The notes below the pieces were generated by a model. It was given only the letters and a program-made list of their open reading frames with translations. It was not told where the DNA came from and made no database searches. From assembly GCA_963576565.1 (NCBI GenBank), contig OY755042.1, positions 96,280,185-96,344,184 on the forward strand: DNA of 64,000 nucleotides, read 5' to 3'. Made by a program: the position numbers and the translations under genes. This DNA is from Aspidapion aeneum (lineage: Eukaryota > Arthropoda > Insecta > Coleoptera > Brentidae). Shown piece by piece: positions 1 through 10,900 of this stretch. Each line of letters starts with the position of its first letter. Positions within the stretch are counted from its first letter, which is position 1.

Positions 1-326
1 ATTTTTCTAGGGGCTGGCTCCTGTCACGTTTGACCTAATATGTGCGCTCAGTTTGACTGCAGGGCATTGTTAAGCACCCCTAGGAGTATAGAAAAAGTTT
101 CGTCACGTGGTGGAACTCATGGTCGTTTGACCGTCATCTTTAAAAATGGCCGCCAAATTGGTAGATTTTTCTGTTTAAACATATCTTTCCACGCGGTGTT
201 CCGATTTTAATTTTTTAACGCTTGTTATACAGAAGAGGATATTGACTTTATGTTTTTAAAGTTCGATGGATGGTACCCCTAAACACTGCCTTAAGAAGTT
301 GGTTTCTAAAACTGTTCACAAGATTA

Positions 327-638
327 TAGAAAAAGTGAATTTGCAGCGAAAAAATGCATCCTAGCGAAAAATGTTAAGAATAATTTTTTATAGTACTTTT
401 AATTCCGCTTTTTCTGATCATTGTCATATCTTTAACAATTGTTAAGAAAAAATAGTTTTTGGACCGAAAACATGGAATTTTTAAAAAAATTGTGTATTTT
501 AGCTGGCTTGTAAAGCTATCAAAGCTAGGATGCTAAGTGACACATCAAAAGAAGCGGAATTAAAAGTATTATAAAAAAATTATTTTATCATTTTTCGCTA
601 GGATGCATCGTTTCGCTGCAAATTCACTTTTAAAGTTT
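327..638. repeat. Long-armed palindrome inside the first foldback element
   Basis: About 90 bases starting at 327 (containing TTTGCAGCGAAAAAATGCAT) return as the inverted complement at 549-638, leaving a loop of roughly 130 bases. Both arms are AT-rich and non-coding. This is probably a separate foldback MITE nested in the larger element. Confidence 0.65.
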
Positions 639-959
639 AAAGCCATCTACAGATGTAACAAAAAAAAAACAAATATTAATAATTTTGTAGCTACAATTAA
701 ATGAGCATTGGTATTAGGTATTTTAATTCTTTTGTGAGCGGAAATACTAATAATCTTGGCATATTTCAAAAACCGAACCAAACTGAACCGAATTCGGTTC
801 AGTTTGTTTCGGTTCAAAAGAAGTCTGGAGAGTTTTTTTTTAAATATGCTGGTTCGGTTTGGTTCGGTTCGGTTCAGATTCACACCCTCTAGGATTCCGA
901 GGAAGAAGTCAGGGAAGTTTTTTTTTGAAAAATTTTTTTAGAAAGAAACCCCTTTGTCG

Positions 960-1220
960 AACTATATGCCAAAACCGAATCGCTATTTTGATAATCGCTA
1001 TTTTGTTACATCGCTATTTTGATAGTCGCTATTTTGTTACATCGCTATTTTGATAGTCGCTATTTTGTTACATCGCTATTTTGATACAATCGCTATTTTG
1101 TTACATCGCCATTTTGTTACATCGCTATTTTGATAGTCGCCCTTTCATTACATCGCTATTTTGATTGTCGCTATTTGAATACCGCTATTTTAATACTCGC
1201 TATGTTGTACATCGCTATTT
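960..1220 (+). repeat. TCGCTATTTT minisatellite
   Basis: Roughly 15 imperfect units of 15-18 bases built on TCGCTATTTTG, alternating ATAG and TTACA spacers. The same motif, in both orientations, forms the subterminal arrays of the hAT-like MITE at 34321-35250, so this array belongs to that family. Confidence 0.8.
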
Positions 1221-1305
1221 CGTTCCAGAGCCTCCTGTGGGTTCTTAACAAAGCCCCGCTGTCAAACTAAGCACACATATTAGGTCACACGTGACAGGAG
1301 CCAGC

Positions 1306-1830
1306 TTCAGACTAACTAGAAAAAGGGCAAAAAATTGATAAAATTTCGAGAAGAGGATCAGCTAGGATTTATATGAATATGGCTCTAAAGTCAGGAAAGA
1401 GTCCATATTCAAAATGTGCAATTAATTTTTGGAACCATTTTTATGTAACCTATACTTCATTCAGGCACACTGTGTGTTGTTTCACTCGGCTAGCGCCACG
1501 TTCACAACATAATATAATAATTTTATACCTACAAAGGTAAACTTTAACCAAAAAAACCTTGCTAAATCAAAATACGGTATTGTTTATCACCGGTATCATA
1601 CACGGCACGTCACCACTGGGGGGTTAAGAGCAAACCATGGCACCGTCAAATTAATTTGAGGGGGCTGTGAGAAAACTTATAATCAGTGATTCTACTGATT
1701 TTGTTTGGCAAAATCAACATCTATCACAAGATGTCATTTTTGTGTTAAATCTGTTATTAATATTTTTTTTTAATTCAGTTATAAGAAGCCAGAATTTTAT
1801 ATATTTAAAGAAAAAAATTATTTAGTCATC
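1306..1830. other. Upstream region of the transporter gene
   Basis: AT-rich non-coding sequence between the first foldback element and the transporter start codon. It should hold the 5' UTR and promoter. A pyrimidine run ending in cag at about 1778 could be a 3' splice site of an upstream non-coding exon, but no convincing TATA box or initiator was found. Confidence 0.3.
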
Positions 1831-1991
1831 ATGCCTTCAGAAATTGAACAATCTTTGGACGCCTTGCTCCCGAAAATCGGTGGTTTTGGTCTTTACCAAA
1901 GATACATTTTTGGACTAATGTGCATTACATCCGCTTTTAATAATTATGTGTATTTAAATTTTGTCTTTACCGCAAGAGTTATCGATCACCG
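1831..1991 (+). CDS. SLC22-like gene, coding exon 1
   Basis: ATG at 1831 opens MPSEIEQSLDALL and runs through TM1 to VIDH plus two bases of an Arg codon. The donor GGTAAGTG is at 1992. This start is supported by the broken duplicate, which has the same ATG and N-terminus at 45666. Confidence 0.92.
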
Positions 1992-4900
1992 GTAAGTGTA
2001 TAGTATGTACCTAGTACAGGGGCGCAACAAGGGGGGTCTCGGGGAGCTTAGCCCCCTAAGTTCAAAATTCTGAGGGGCGAACTCACCGAGTCCATGAATA
2101 ATTATGAAACTAATCAACTTTTGCACTTAATTTTTACTCAGAAATTTATTTTCTTAAAATTATTTTTTTTTCAAAATTTTCGCTTGTTTTTTATCAAAAA
2201 TTATCTTCTGTAACGCCAGTTTTTCTAAAAATTTTGGGCTCTTTTTCAAGTTACATAGCGCAATTTTCTTCTGCAATTTTTGCCTGGTGCGACCTTTTTT
2301 TATGGTATTTTTTACAATTTTTCTCTAGTCCGCATTTTTTTGTTGTTTTCGGCGCTATTTTTTCCGAGAAGTTTTCTTGAAGTTTCGCTTTTGGTGTTTC
2401 TACATTTTCTGCAGCGAGAAATTCTCCCAAAAAATATAAACAAATTTCCTTCTGCAATGCTGCTTTTTATAAAAAGTTCTCTGAAAAAAAATTTCTGTGG
2501 CGCAATTTTTTCCGAAAAGAATTTTTAAAATTTTTGGTTCTACACTATCGTTGCTGTTCATGGTCAGCAAATCCTAGGACTCTCCATCTTTCTATTACTG
2601 TGTCACTCTAAGTTTTGTTTTTATTAGATGTCGGATAAACGAATGCGATTCATCCCCTCCAAAATTCAAAGATAAATGGGTAAACAATGCTATCGTTAAT
2701 CGATCAACAAAAGATTGGATCAAACCAGTTAGATGGAAATGTCAGCATTATAAATTGATCGGTACCGACTGTAAAAACGAGAGTTCTTGGGATCCGGATA
2801 ATGTCGAGGAATGTTCGAAAGAAGATTTGATCTACGAAGAGCCGGGAGTTAGGACAATAATGCACGAGGTAAAAATAAATAAAGAGAAGACAGGAGCTTT
2901 CTTATTTTAAACAAACACACTCTATTTACAGTGAAACCTCTCCTTGCGGACACCTCTATTAAGCGGACACTCCCTTTAGGCGGACAAATTTGTTGGAACC
3001 AAGCTTTTGTCTATTTCTTTACATGTAAAATTCACTTCTATAACCGGACACTCTAATAACCGGACACGGACAATTTTTTTGAATGAACCTCCCTTAACCG
3101 TGCGCGAATTATTATATAATTATTATAATATGTAGTATGTTGGCAACAATGCACTCTGCAGCCGGAGAATTACCTCTTTCGGTTTTAATGCGGAGACTAA
3201 ATACTTCTGTCGTATTTGCAACATTATTTTATTTGGCCGGACTGCTGTGTTTATTTTTATTGTGCAGTTGGGTAGTAATAGATCTCTTTGAAATAGCGCC
3301 CAGTAAAAAAAAAGTAGTTTACGTGAAAAAATGGAAGTTGTTAATGTTTTGGAGAAGGAACATCTATCAGCACGAAAGATCGCCGAAAAATGTAATATCG
3401 GAAAATCTCAAGCAGCGGAAATTGTTAATAAATATATATCAAAATTTCGCAGTTCCGTCTCTTAAGCGGACACCTCCAATAAGCGGACAAAGTCGACAGA
3501 ACCGTGAGTGTCCGCTTAATGGAGGTTTCACTGTAATTACATTTTTAGATTCCTTGTTTCTTTTTGATTTTAAAAATATACCATAGGGCAGGAAAATAGT
3601 CAGAGGAGTACGCTCCCGGGCAGTGGCGGCTAGTGGCAGAAATGGGTGGCGGAACAAAGATCGAAAGACAAAAGATCGAATACAAAAGATCGAAATACAA
3701 AAGGTCGAAAAGACAAAAGCTCGAAACCACAAAAGATCGAAAAACAAAAGATCGAAAGTACAAAAGATCGAAAAACAAAAGATCGAAAGTACAAAAGATC
3801 GAAAAACAAATTATCAGGACTGATGCGTCGTAATCGTAAAGGATCAGGGATCAGTTTCTTAACAGGTTTTTGGAGTTTAGAGGCCAAAGCACTGCCTGAT
3901 AGATTTCGTCAAAGTGAAAAATGCCGACAATAGGTGGCGCTGCTGCTAGTAAAATCTCAAAATTATTCAATAGAAAAGCCATGCAAGTCGTGTTTTAAAA
4001 TTCGTGTAGAAAAGGCGTGAATCTAATGTAATTTTAACGTTGAAAAAAATCACTTGAAACTAACGTAAAAACAGTGCTGTTTTAGAGCAACTTCAAAAAT
4101 CCCACAGAATTTTAAACAGTCTATTAACCTACTAAGTATATGTCTAATTTTTGTCACATTTTCATTATGTTCGGTAATGTTTTGCATTTAGGAACTACTC
4201 AGTTGGCACCTAATATCAGTCTTGCCTAACATAGAAGATTCTGTGGTTATTTAAATGAATACCACTTACTTTGTGTCTTTTTTACTTTACACTAAAGTGC
4301 TTGATATCACACATTCCCTTTGCACGCAGGATCACTTCGTGGATTGTTCATAACAAGACAAATAAAGCAAAAAAAGCACTTCTTTTTTCACAACCGCACA
4401 ACCAGTATTTAGCATCGTATAATTTTTTATTAAATTTTCTATTATAAGTTTTTATGGACCACCCCTCGGCATTACTTACACTAAAATTTTGGTTAATTTT
4501 TAAGTCTGGTCTATGTGGCCCTAAAGATTTTATTTTTAATCGAAGTTCATATGTCAACGTATTTAAATTTGCACAGTTAATTATGTAATCGACGGTATTT
4601 ATTTCTATTTTATAAACAAACGATAACGAAAACAAACAATGACACGCGACCGGCAGGCTTTTTACTACTGACAAACCCCAAATCAGAACAAATTCATAAG
4701 TCACTAAGGATAGGGCCGACGTCAACTAAAACAAACATTCCTCCCGCCCCCACGCGAGAACAGTCATCCAGACAACGCTGAAAAACGGGTGAAATTGAAA
4801 CCTTACCCCGCGCGGCGCTGTCGGCTTGTAATTATTTGTGTTAAAAAAGTTTACCCAATTAATCGCTCGTTGTTAACCACAGATAATAAAAAAAACTAGA

Positions 4901-7900
4901 CAATCATCTCGTAAGGGAAGATTTAACTTTTTTTAAATAAATCAATTAAAAATACTGTTTGTTGTCTAGTTTTGGGACTGCCCCGTTGCCATCCCTGTAG
5001 CAGCCGCCACCGCTCCCAGGGCAGCTGTTTGTCACCATGCCTTTGGTGCCTAGTAATGGACAGCTTAGTGGATACGCTGACGAAGAAGGGATTTGACGCA
5101 TTAAAGTACACCGATAACGGGACAGTCATTGTCCATGTAAAATTTTTTGCCACCATATGGAAAGAGCATGCCAAAAAATTGAAAACTTGTGTAAAGAGAA
5201 CGGCCTGAAGCCTCATGATGTCGAATTCTAAGCTATTTTTTGTGTTTTTTTCTTGAAATATGTGGAAAATATGTAAAAGAATCCAAGGCTTGGGGGGGCT
5301 CGGGCCCCGAGGCCCCCCTCTGTGTGCGCCCATGTTTAAAGCATCTAAAATAAACGGCGAACCCCTTGCCCCATCACAGGAACTCAAGAACATACCTGTT
5401 GGCTTTCCTAGAAGCCAAGTTGAACTGGAAGGCACACATGGGGAATTAGTGCACACATTTTCCACTGGATCTACACTGATATCATATAACTTAGGACTAC
5501 TATGGCGCGCTCGTACGATGGTAGAGTTCGTAAAGCCTACCAATGCTAGAAAGCTAGACCGCCTCCAACAGCTCTCCTACAGAGAAATTACAGGAGCTAT
5601 GAGCAAAACCCACCTAACCCACTTTAACTTGTTCAGGGGCCTACAAAACTCCCGTCATGGATAAAAGGAGAAGATATGGCAGGCTACTTTTGACCAATGA
5701 TTACACAATCCCTAGATATGCAACCCAACAAACTTAGTAGCAGCAGCGGAGAGATTGCTCTGCCGTATATTCATGTAGTTCCAATTATGACAAGGCAGAC
5801 TCATCTCTCCGCTGCTGTTATTAAGTTTGTTGGATTGCATATCTAGGGATTGTGTGTGTTTCATTGCTTTGAATCAGGGTCGCGGAAAAGAGTGGTGAAA
5901 AGAGAAACAAATTCTGGACACAGGAGCATCGCTCAGAGTTGGAGATACCACCATTGCCCCTGGAGGTTAAACAACCATCCAGAGTCCTAAGACTTACAAG
6001 GAAATACACTTTACTAAGTAGAGTACTGGAAGGAGAACTGAGCGAATTGGTCTAAAACCTAAAATACATTTCATCAGATGTCTATTCTTTTTAACTGTAT
6101 ACGAGGTCTGTCAAAAAGTATAAATTTTGAGTGAAGTAACTTCATTTTTGACAATATTGAAAATTGTTATTAAGAAAGTTTGATAAAAAAAAAAAAGATA
6201 AAAGGTCTGTACAAAATCTTAGCACATATTCCTGAGGTCAAAATAAGTCAAATTAATGCAAATTACCTTAGTCCAAAATTGCTCCGTTTCAAGAAAATAT
6301 TTTCTTAACAAAAAAAGTTAAAAGTTACACTGAGAAAAAAGTTATAGGCATTTTAAACAATAAAAAGAGCATTGTGAAGCGCCCTCTAACAGCCACACTG
6401 CAAAGGTATCCATATTTAGGTTTCGCATCCCAAAAAACCCCCGAGTACCAATTTTTAAAGTAATGCGTTGAGAAATGTTCATAAATTTTAAGACAATCGA
6501 TTTTTAATGTTTAAATTTACCACCCTGTATCTCTGAAACGGAGCAATTTCGGACTAAGGCAAGTTGCTTTAAATCGACTTATTTTGACCTCAGGAATATG
6601 TACTAAGATTTTGTACAGATCTTTTAGAGACACCCTGTATATAATTACACCCATTTACAGTTAGGAAAAAATAAAAATAGTGGCGTTACAATTTATAATG
6701 TTAAACGTGGTTTTTAGCTCTGATCAACGTTTTTTTTAAAACTATTTTCGATATTGTTAAAAGTACTTACTTTACTCTTGGGCAAAAATTCTATTTCTAT
6801 ACCGATACTACTACTTCTTAAAAAACAACCGTTTAACGTTGAAAAAAACTATTAAGCTAGCAATAAAGTTCTTGTTGTTGTGATACGAGGGTTATCTTTT
6901 AAGTTTTGCATATACCGGGTGGGTCAAAAAAACCGGAGAATTTTTTTTCGTTATAACTTTTGAACTATACAATAGATTTTAATGGAAGAAACTGCACTTG
7001 CCAGAGAATTAATCAGAGTTTTGACTAATTATATTTTTTGGTCCGCCATTTCAAAATCCAAGATGGCGGATGAAATTAAATGGTACCCTTCAAAGATGCT
7101 CGTTTATTCTTGTGTTGCGAACATGTTTTAATTATTTTTATGAACTAGTAAAAAAGCTACACACACACAACAAGGTACAAGCACAATCGGCTCAGTGGTT
7201 CTTAAAACAAATATGTTTTGTTTCAACCATTGTTTTGGATATTATACGATTGCCTTGCCAATCATGTCTGCATTTATTTCCTTATAAATTCATTACTACT
7301 GAACCGATTTTAATAAAATAAAAACCATTCTAATTAGAATTGATTGCTTTTTAAAGACCATGATCAAAGTTTATCGCCATCTTAATCGGTTTATAAATAA
7401 GAAAATGCGCCATTGTGGAACCGCCATTTTGATTTTTTTTAAATTAAGTTAAGAATAATAATCAGCGACCTGAAAGATTTCAAAGTTCCGAGTTTGATGC
7501 AAATCGGTTCATAAATGGGAAAATCCGCCATTTTATTTATTTTTCTAATAGAAAAAATTGTTGAATTGTATACTAACCCCAAATACGTAGTTGGAAAAGT
7601 TTCAAGAAAGTTATGATCAATCAAATAAACAAATACATTATATGAAGTCAAGCTAAATAAAACTGTTTAAACAATTGCCAATGGTAACATCATAAAATAA
7701 AAAATCTCGCGGCGAATTGTCCCCGCGGCGAATCGGCCGGCGACGAATTGTCTCGCGGCGAATCGGCTGCGGCGAATTGTCCCCTACGATCCCATACGCA
7801 CAGCATCGATGTTTTCCTGCTTGACAGGCGTTTTTGGTGCAGCTGGCCTTGGAACGTCGCTATGGCTACTCCGTCCACGCTTGAATTCTCCGAACCAACG

Positions 7901-10900
7901 GGAAAATGTGGACTAATGTGGTACTTCATTACTGAAACGTGTAATCCACTCGGCAAGACATTCTTGTTGTAATAATTTCCTTCGAAAGATGTAAAAAATT
8001 ATAGCCCGAAATTGTTCTCGGCTTAATTTTATTGTGGATTGTTTTAGTAACGACATTCGATCAGTGTCACCCTCTGTGTTGCTAAATGCAAAATATAAAA
8101 GACAACCCTCTTACTACTTCCTTAAAAACAACCGTTTAAAGTTGTAGCAAAAAATTTAAAGAAATTCTTGTTGTTGTAATAGGCTAATAATATCGTTGTC
8201 TCGCCTCAAAATTTCCATTGCAGTTAACGAAATACTTTATTTACTTAGGATGCTGGACACTTGACTTTGTCGTCAATAGGTGGCCATACACACAGAGGTT
8301 GATCCGCCGGTTTGGAACGGCGTGGTTTAAACTGGCGGATTTGTCTTTCAATTAGTGGACATTCCACGCGCCAGTTGTAGTCGGTATGGATTTATCTGTG
8401 AGTTCAGACCGTCGGGCGAAACATGTGGGTTCCTCGCTCGATATTTAAACCGGCGCAGACTTGTCTGTCGGTTTACACTATGCCAGGGCAGAAACGAGTA
8501 AGTTTATGGCCAGGGATAATAGACCGTTCATATAGTCTCTCTTTAATTTATTAAGTATTATGGCACATGTTTCCGGAATGATATAACCAAGTGCCTGTGC
8601 AGAAATTCACACTGAAAATTTCAGATCTTCATATGATCTTCCCGTGGCAAGGAAACGAAAGGCAGCATTTAATCGCTGTTCTAGTCCAATATCTTCTCTC
8701 ATCTTGTTTCATAAGATCATCTCTTACCAAATTTAATAAAAGGTCATACGTGTTAATATCCATTCTTAAATAATTTTTAAAATCGTCTGGATCATTTTCT
8801 CTTAATTCTTTTGATAGGGGGTCATGGCTAAATAGTTTCCTCTTAAGCAAATAACTTTTAACCCACTTGGAACATCTCTTTTTTAAACCACTATGCGTTA
8901 TTTCGCTAATAATAATCATTCCCATACACAGAGCCTGCTTCTTTTTAGCAGGAAACATTTTACATACACTATGCTTAAAATACCGTGCCGCATAAAACTT
9001 TCGACTTAACGAAATTCCACAGTTTTGGTTTAACTCGCGGATAAATCTTGAGTTTTCGCCCACTAACGCGCGGTTATGTCTGCGACAGACCGATATGAAG
9101 GATCGATTCGAAAGATTTTTTTTTGTATTAGTGGACTGCAGCAGTTTTAAACCGTTGCGGACAAAACGGTCAGACTTATCTGTGCCGTTCCAAACCGACG
9201 GATAAGCCTCTGTGTGTATGGCCAGCTATTAGCTGGCCATACACACAGAGGTTGATCCGTCAGTTTGGAACGGTTCGGTTCGGTTCGGTTTGACCGTTTT
9301 GTCCGCAACGGTTTAAAACTGCTGCAGTCCACTAACACAAAAAAAAAGCTTTCGAATCGATCCTTCATATCCGTCTATGGCAGACATAACCGCGTGTTAG
9401 TGGGCGAAAACTCAAGATTTAATAAACCAAAACTGTGGAATTTCGTCAAGTCGAAAGTTTTATGCGGCACGGTATTTTAAGCATAGTGTATTTAAATGTT
9501 TCGTGCTAAAAAGAAGCAGGCTCTGTGTATGGGAATGATTATTAATATGGAAATAATGCACAATGGTGTAAAAAAGAAACGTTCCAAGTGGGTTAAAAGT
9601 TATTTGCTTAAGAGGAAACTATTTAGCCATGACCTTCTATTAAAAGAGTTAAGAGAAAATGATCCCGACGATTTTAAAAATTATTTAAGAATGGATATTA
9701 ACACGTATGACCTTTTATTAAATTTGGTAAGAGAGGATCTTACGAAACAAGATACCCAAATCAGAGATGAGAGAAGCCATTGGACCAGAATAGCGAATAA
9801 ATGCTGCCCTTCGTTTCCTTCCCACGGGAAGATCATATGAAAATCTGAAATTTTCAGTGGGAATTTCTGCACAGGCACTTGGTTATATCATTCCGGAAAC
9901 ATGTGCCATAATATCCAATAAATTAAAGAGAGACTATATGAACGGTCTGTTATCCCTGGCAGTGTAAACCGACAGACAAGTCTGCGCCGGTTAAAATATC
10001 GAGCGCGGAATCCACAAGTTTCGCCTGCCGGTCTGAACTTACAGATAAATCTATACCGGCTATAACTGGCGCGTGGAATGTCCACTAATTAGCTGGCCAT
10101 ACAGACAGAGGTTGATCCGTCGGTTTGGAACGGCACAAATAAGTCTGACCGTTTTGTCCGCAACGGTTTAAAACTGCTGCAGTCCACTAACACAAAAAAA
10201 ATATTTGGAATCGATCCTTCATATCGGTCTGTGGCAGACATAACCGCGCGTTAGTGGGCGAAAACTCAAGATTTATCTGCCGGTTAAACCAAAACTGTGG
10301 AATTTCGTCAAATCGAAAGTTTCATGCGGCACGGTATTTTAAACATAGTGTATGTAAAATATTTCGTGCTAAAAAGAAGCAGGCTCTGTGTATGGGAATG
10401 ATTATTAATATGGAAATAATGCATAGTGGTGTAAAAAAGAGACGTTCCAAGTTGGTTAAAAGTTATTTGCTTAAGAGGAAACTATTTAGCCATGACCTTC
10501 TATTAAAAGAGTTAAGAGAAAATGTTCCAGACGATTTTAAAAATTATTTAAGAATGGATATTAACACGTATGACGTTGTATTAAATTTGGTAAGAAAGGA
10601 TCTTACGAAACAAGATACCCAAATGAGAGAAGCCATTGGACCAGAACAGCGATTAAATGCTGTCCTTCGTTTCCTAGCCACGGGAAGTTCATATGAAGAT
10701 CTAAAATTTTCAGTGGGAATTTCTGCGCAGGCACTTGGTTATATCATTCCGGAAACATGTGCCATAATATTTAATAAATTAAAAAGATACTATATGAACT
10801 GTCTGTTATCCCTGGCACAGTGCAAACCGACAGACAAGTCTGCGCCGGTTAAAATATCGAGCGCGGAGCCCACAAGTTTCGCCCGCCGGTCTGGCGCGTG

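Larger units (their letters stand above)
13..1305. mobile_element. Foldback-type element with ~53-bp terminal inverted repeats
   Basis: The stretch from 13 to about 66 (starting GCTGGCTCCTGTCACG) is repeated inverted at about 1252-1305, ending CGTGACAGGAGCCAGC. There is no transposase. The interior is composite: a palindrome at 327-638, then a copy of a repeat that also occurs at 34725-35240, with a GGTTC-rich core and a TCGCTATTTT minisatellite. The target duplication is unclear because the left end is almost at the window edge. Confidence 0.7.
3621..5011 (-). mobile_element. hAT element, copy A, deletion derivative with 8-bp target duplication
   Basis: The ends CAGTGGCGGC and GCCGCCACC are flanked by GCTCCCGG (3612-3619) and GCTCCCAG (5012-5019). 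It sits exactly in the R1-like reverse transcriptase, splitting the RGCPQGG-type motif. It shares its termini and about 1 kb of interior with copy B (35413-38306) in the opposite orientation. It retains only the start of a transposase on the minus strand. Confidence 0.85.
3583..6055 (+). pseudogene. R1-like non-LTR retroelement relic, split by insertions
   Basis: Pieces of one reverse transcriptase and downstream region lie in order: 3583-3619, 5012-5238, about 5340-5660 and about 5870-6055. Seen: the junction reading RGVRSQGSCLSP (R1-type consensus RGCPQGGVLSPLLW), then LWCLVMDSLVDTLTKKGF, and YTDN in place of the catalytic YADD. After an insertion come GELVHTFSTGSTLISYNLG, LDRLQQLSYREITGA and a tail ending in a stop at 6055. 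The catalytic motif is damaged and there are stops, so it is inactive. It is interrupted by hAT copy A, a short G/C-rich insert (5240-5340) and a small palindrome (5703-5855). Confidence 0.7.
6886..8111 (-). mobile_element. Mariner-like element with a large insertion
   Basis: The left end CGAGGGTTATCTTTT and right end AAAGACAACCCTC are flanked by TA. The interior right half (7790-8100) matches the minus-strand end of the mariner at 38613-40299, including GCATCGATGTTTTCCTG. The transposase is nearly absent. An unrelated block (about 6917-7680) starting CCGGGTGGGTCAAAAAAACC has inserted just inside the left end. Confidence 0.7.

Noticed and set aside
3439..3933. Several overlapping open frames in the ACAAAAGATCGAAA array
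   Set aside because: They are translations of a short tandem repeat in different frames.
4923..5543. 206-codon minus-strand open frame as a gene
   Set aside because: It runs antisense across the R1-like reverse transcriptase and the end of hAT copy A; it has no recognisable protein character.
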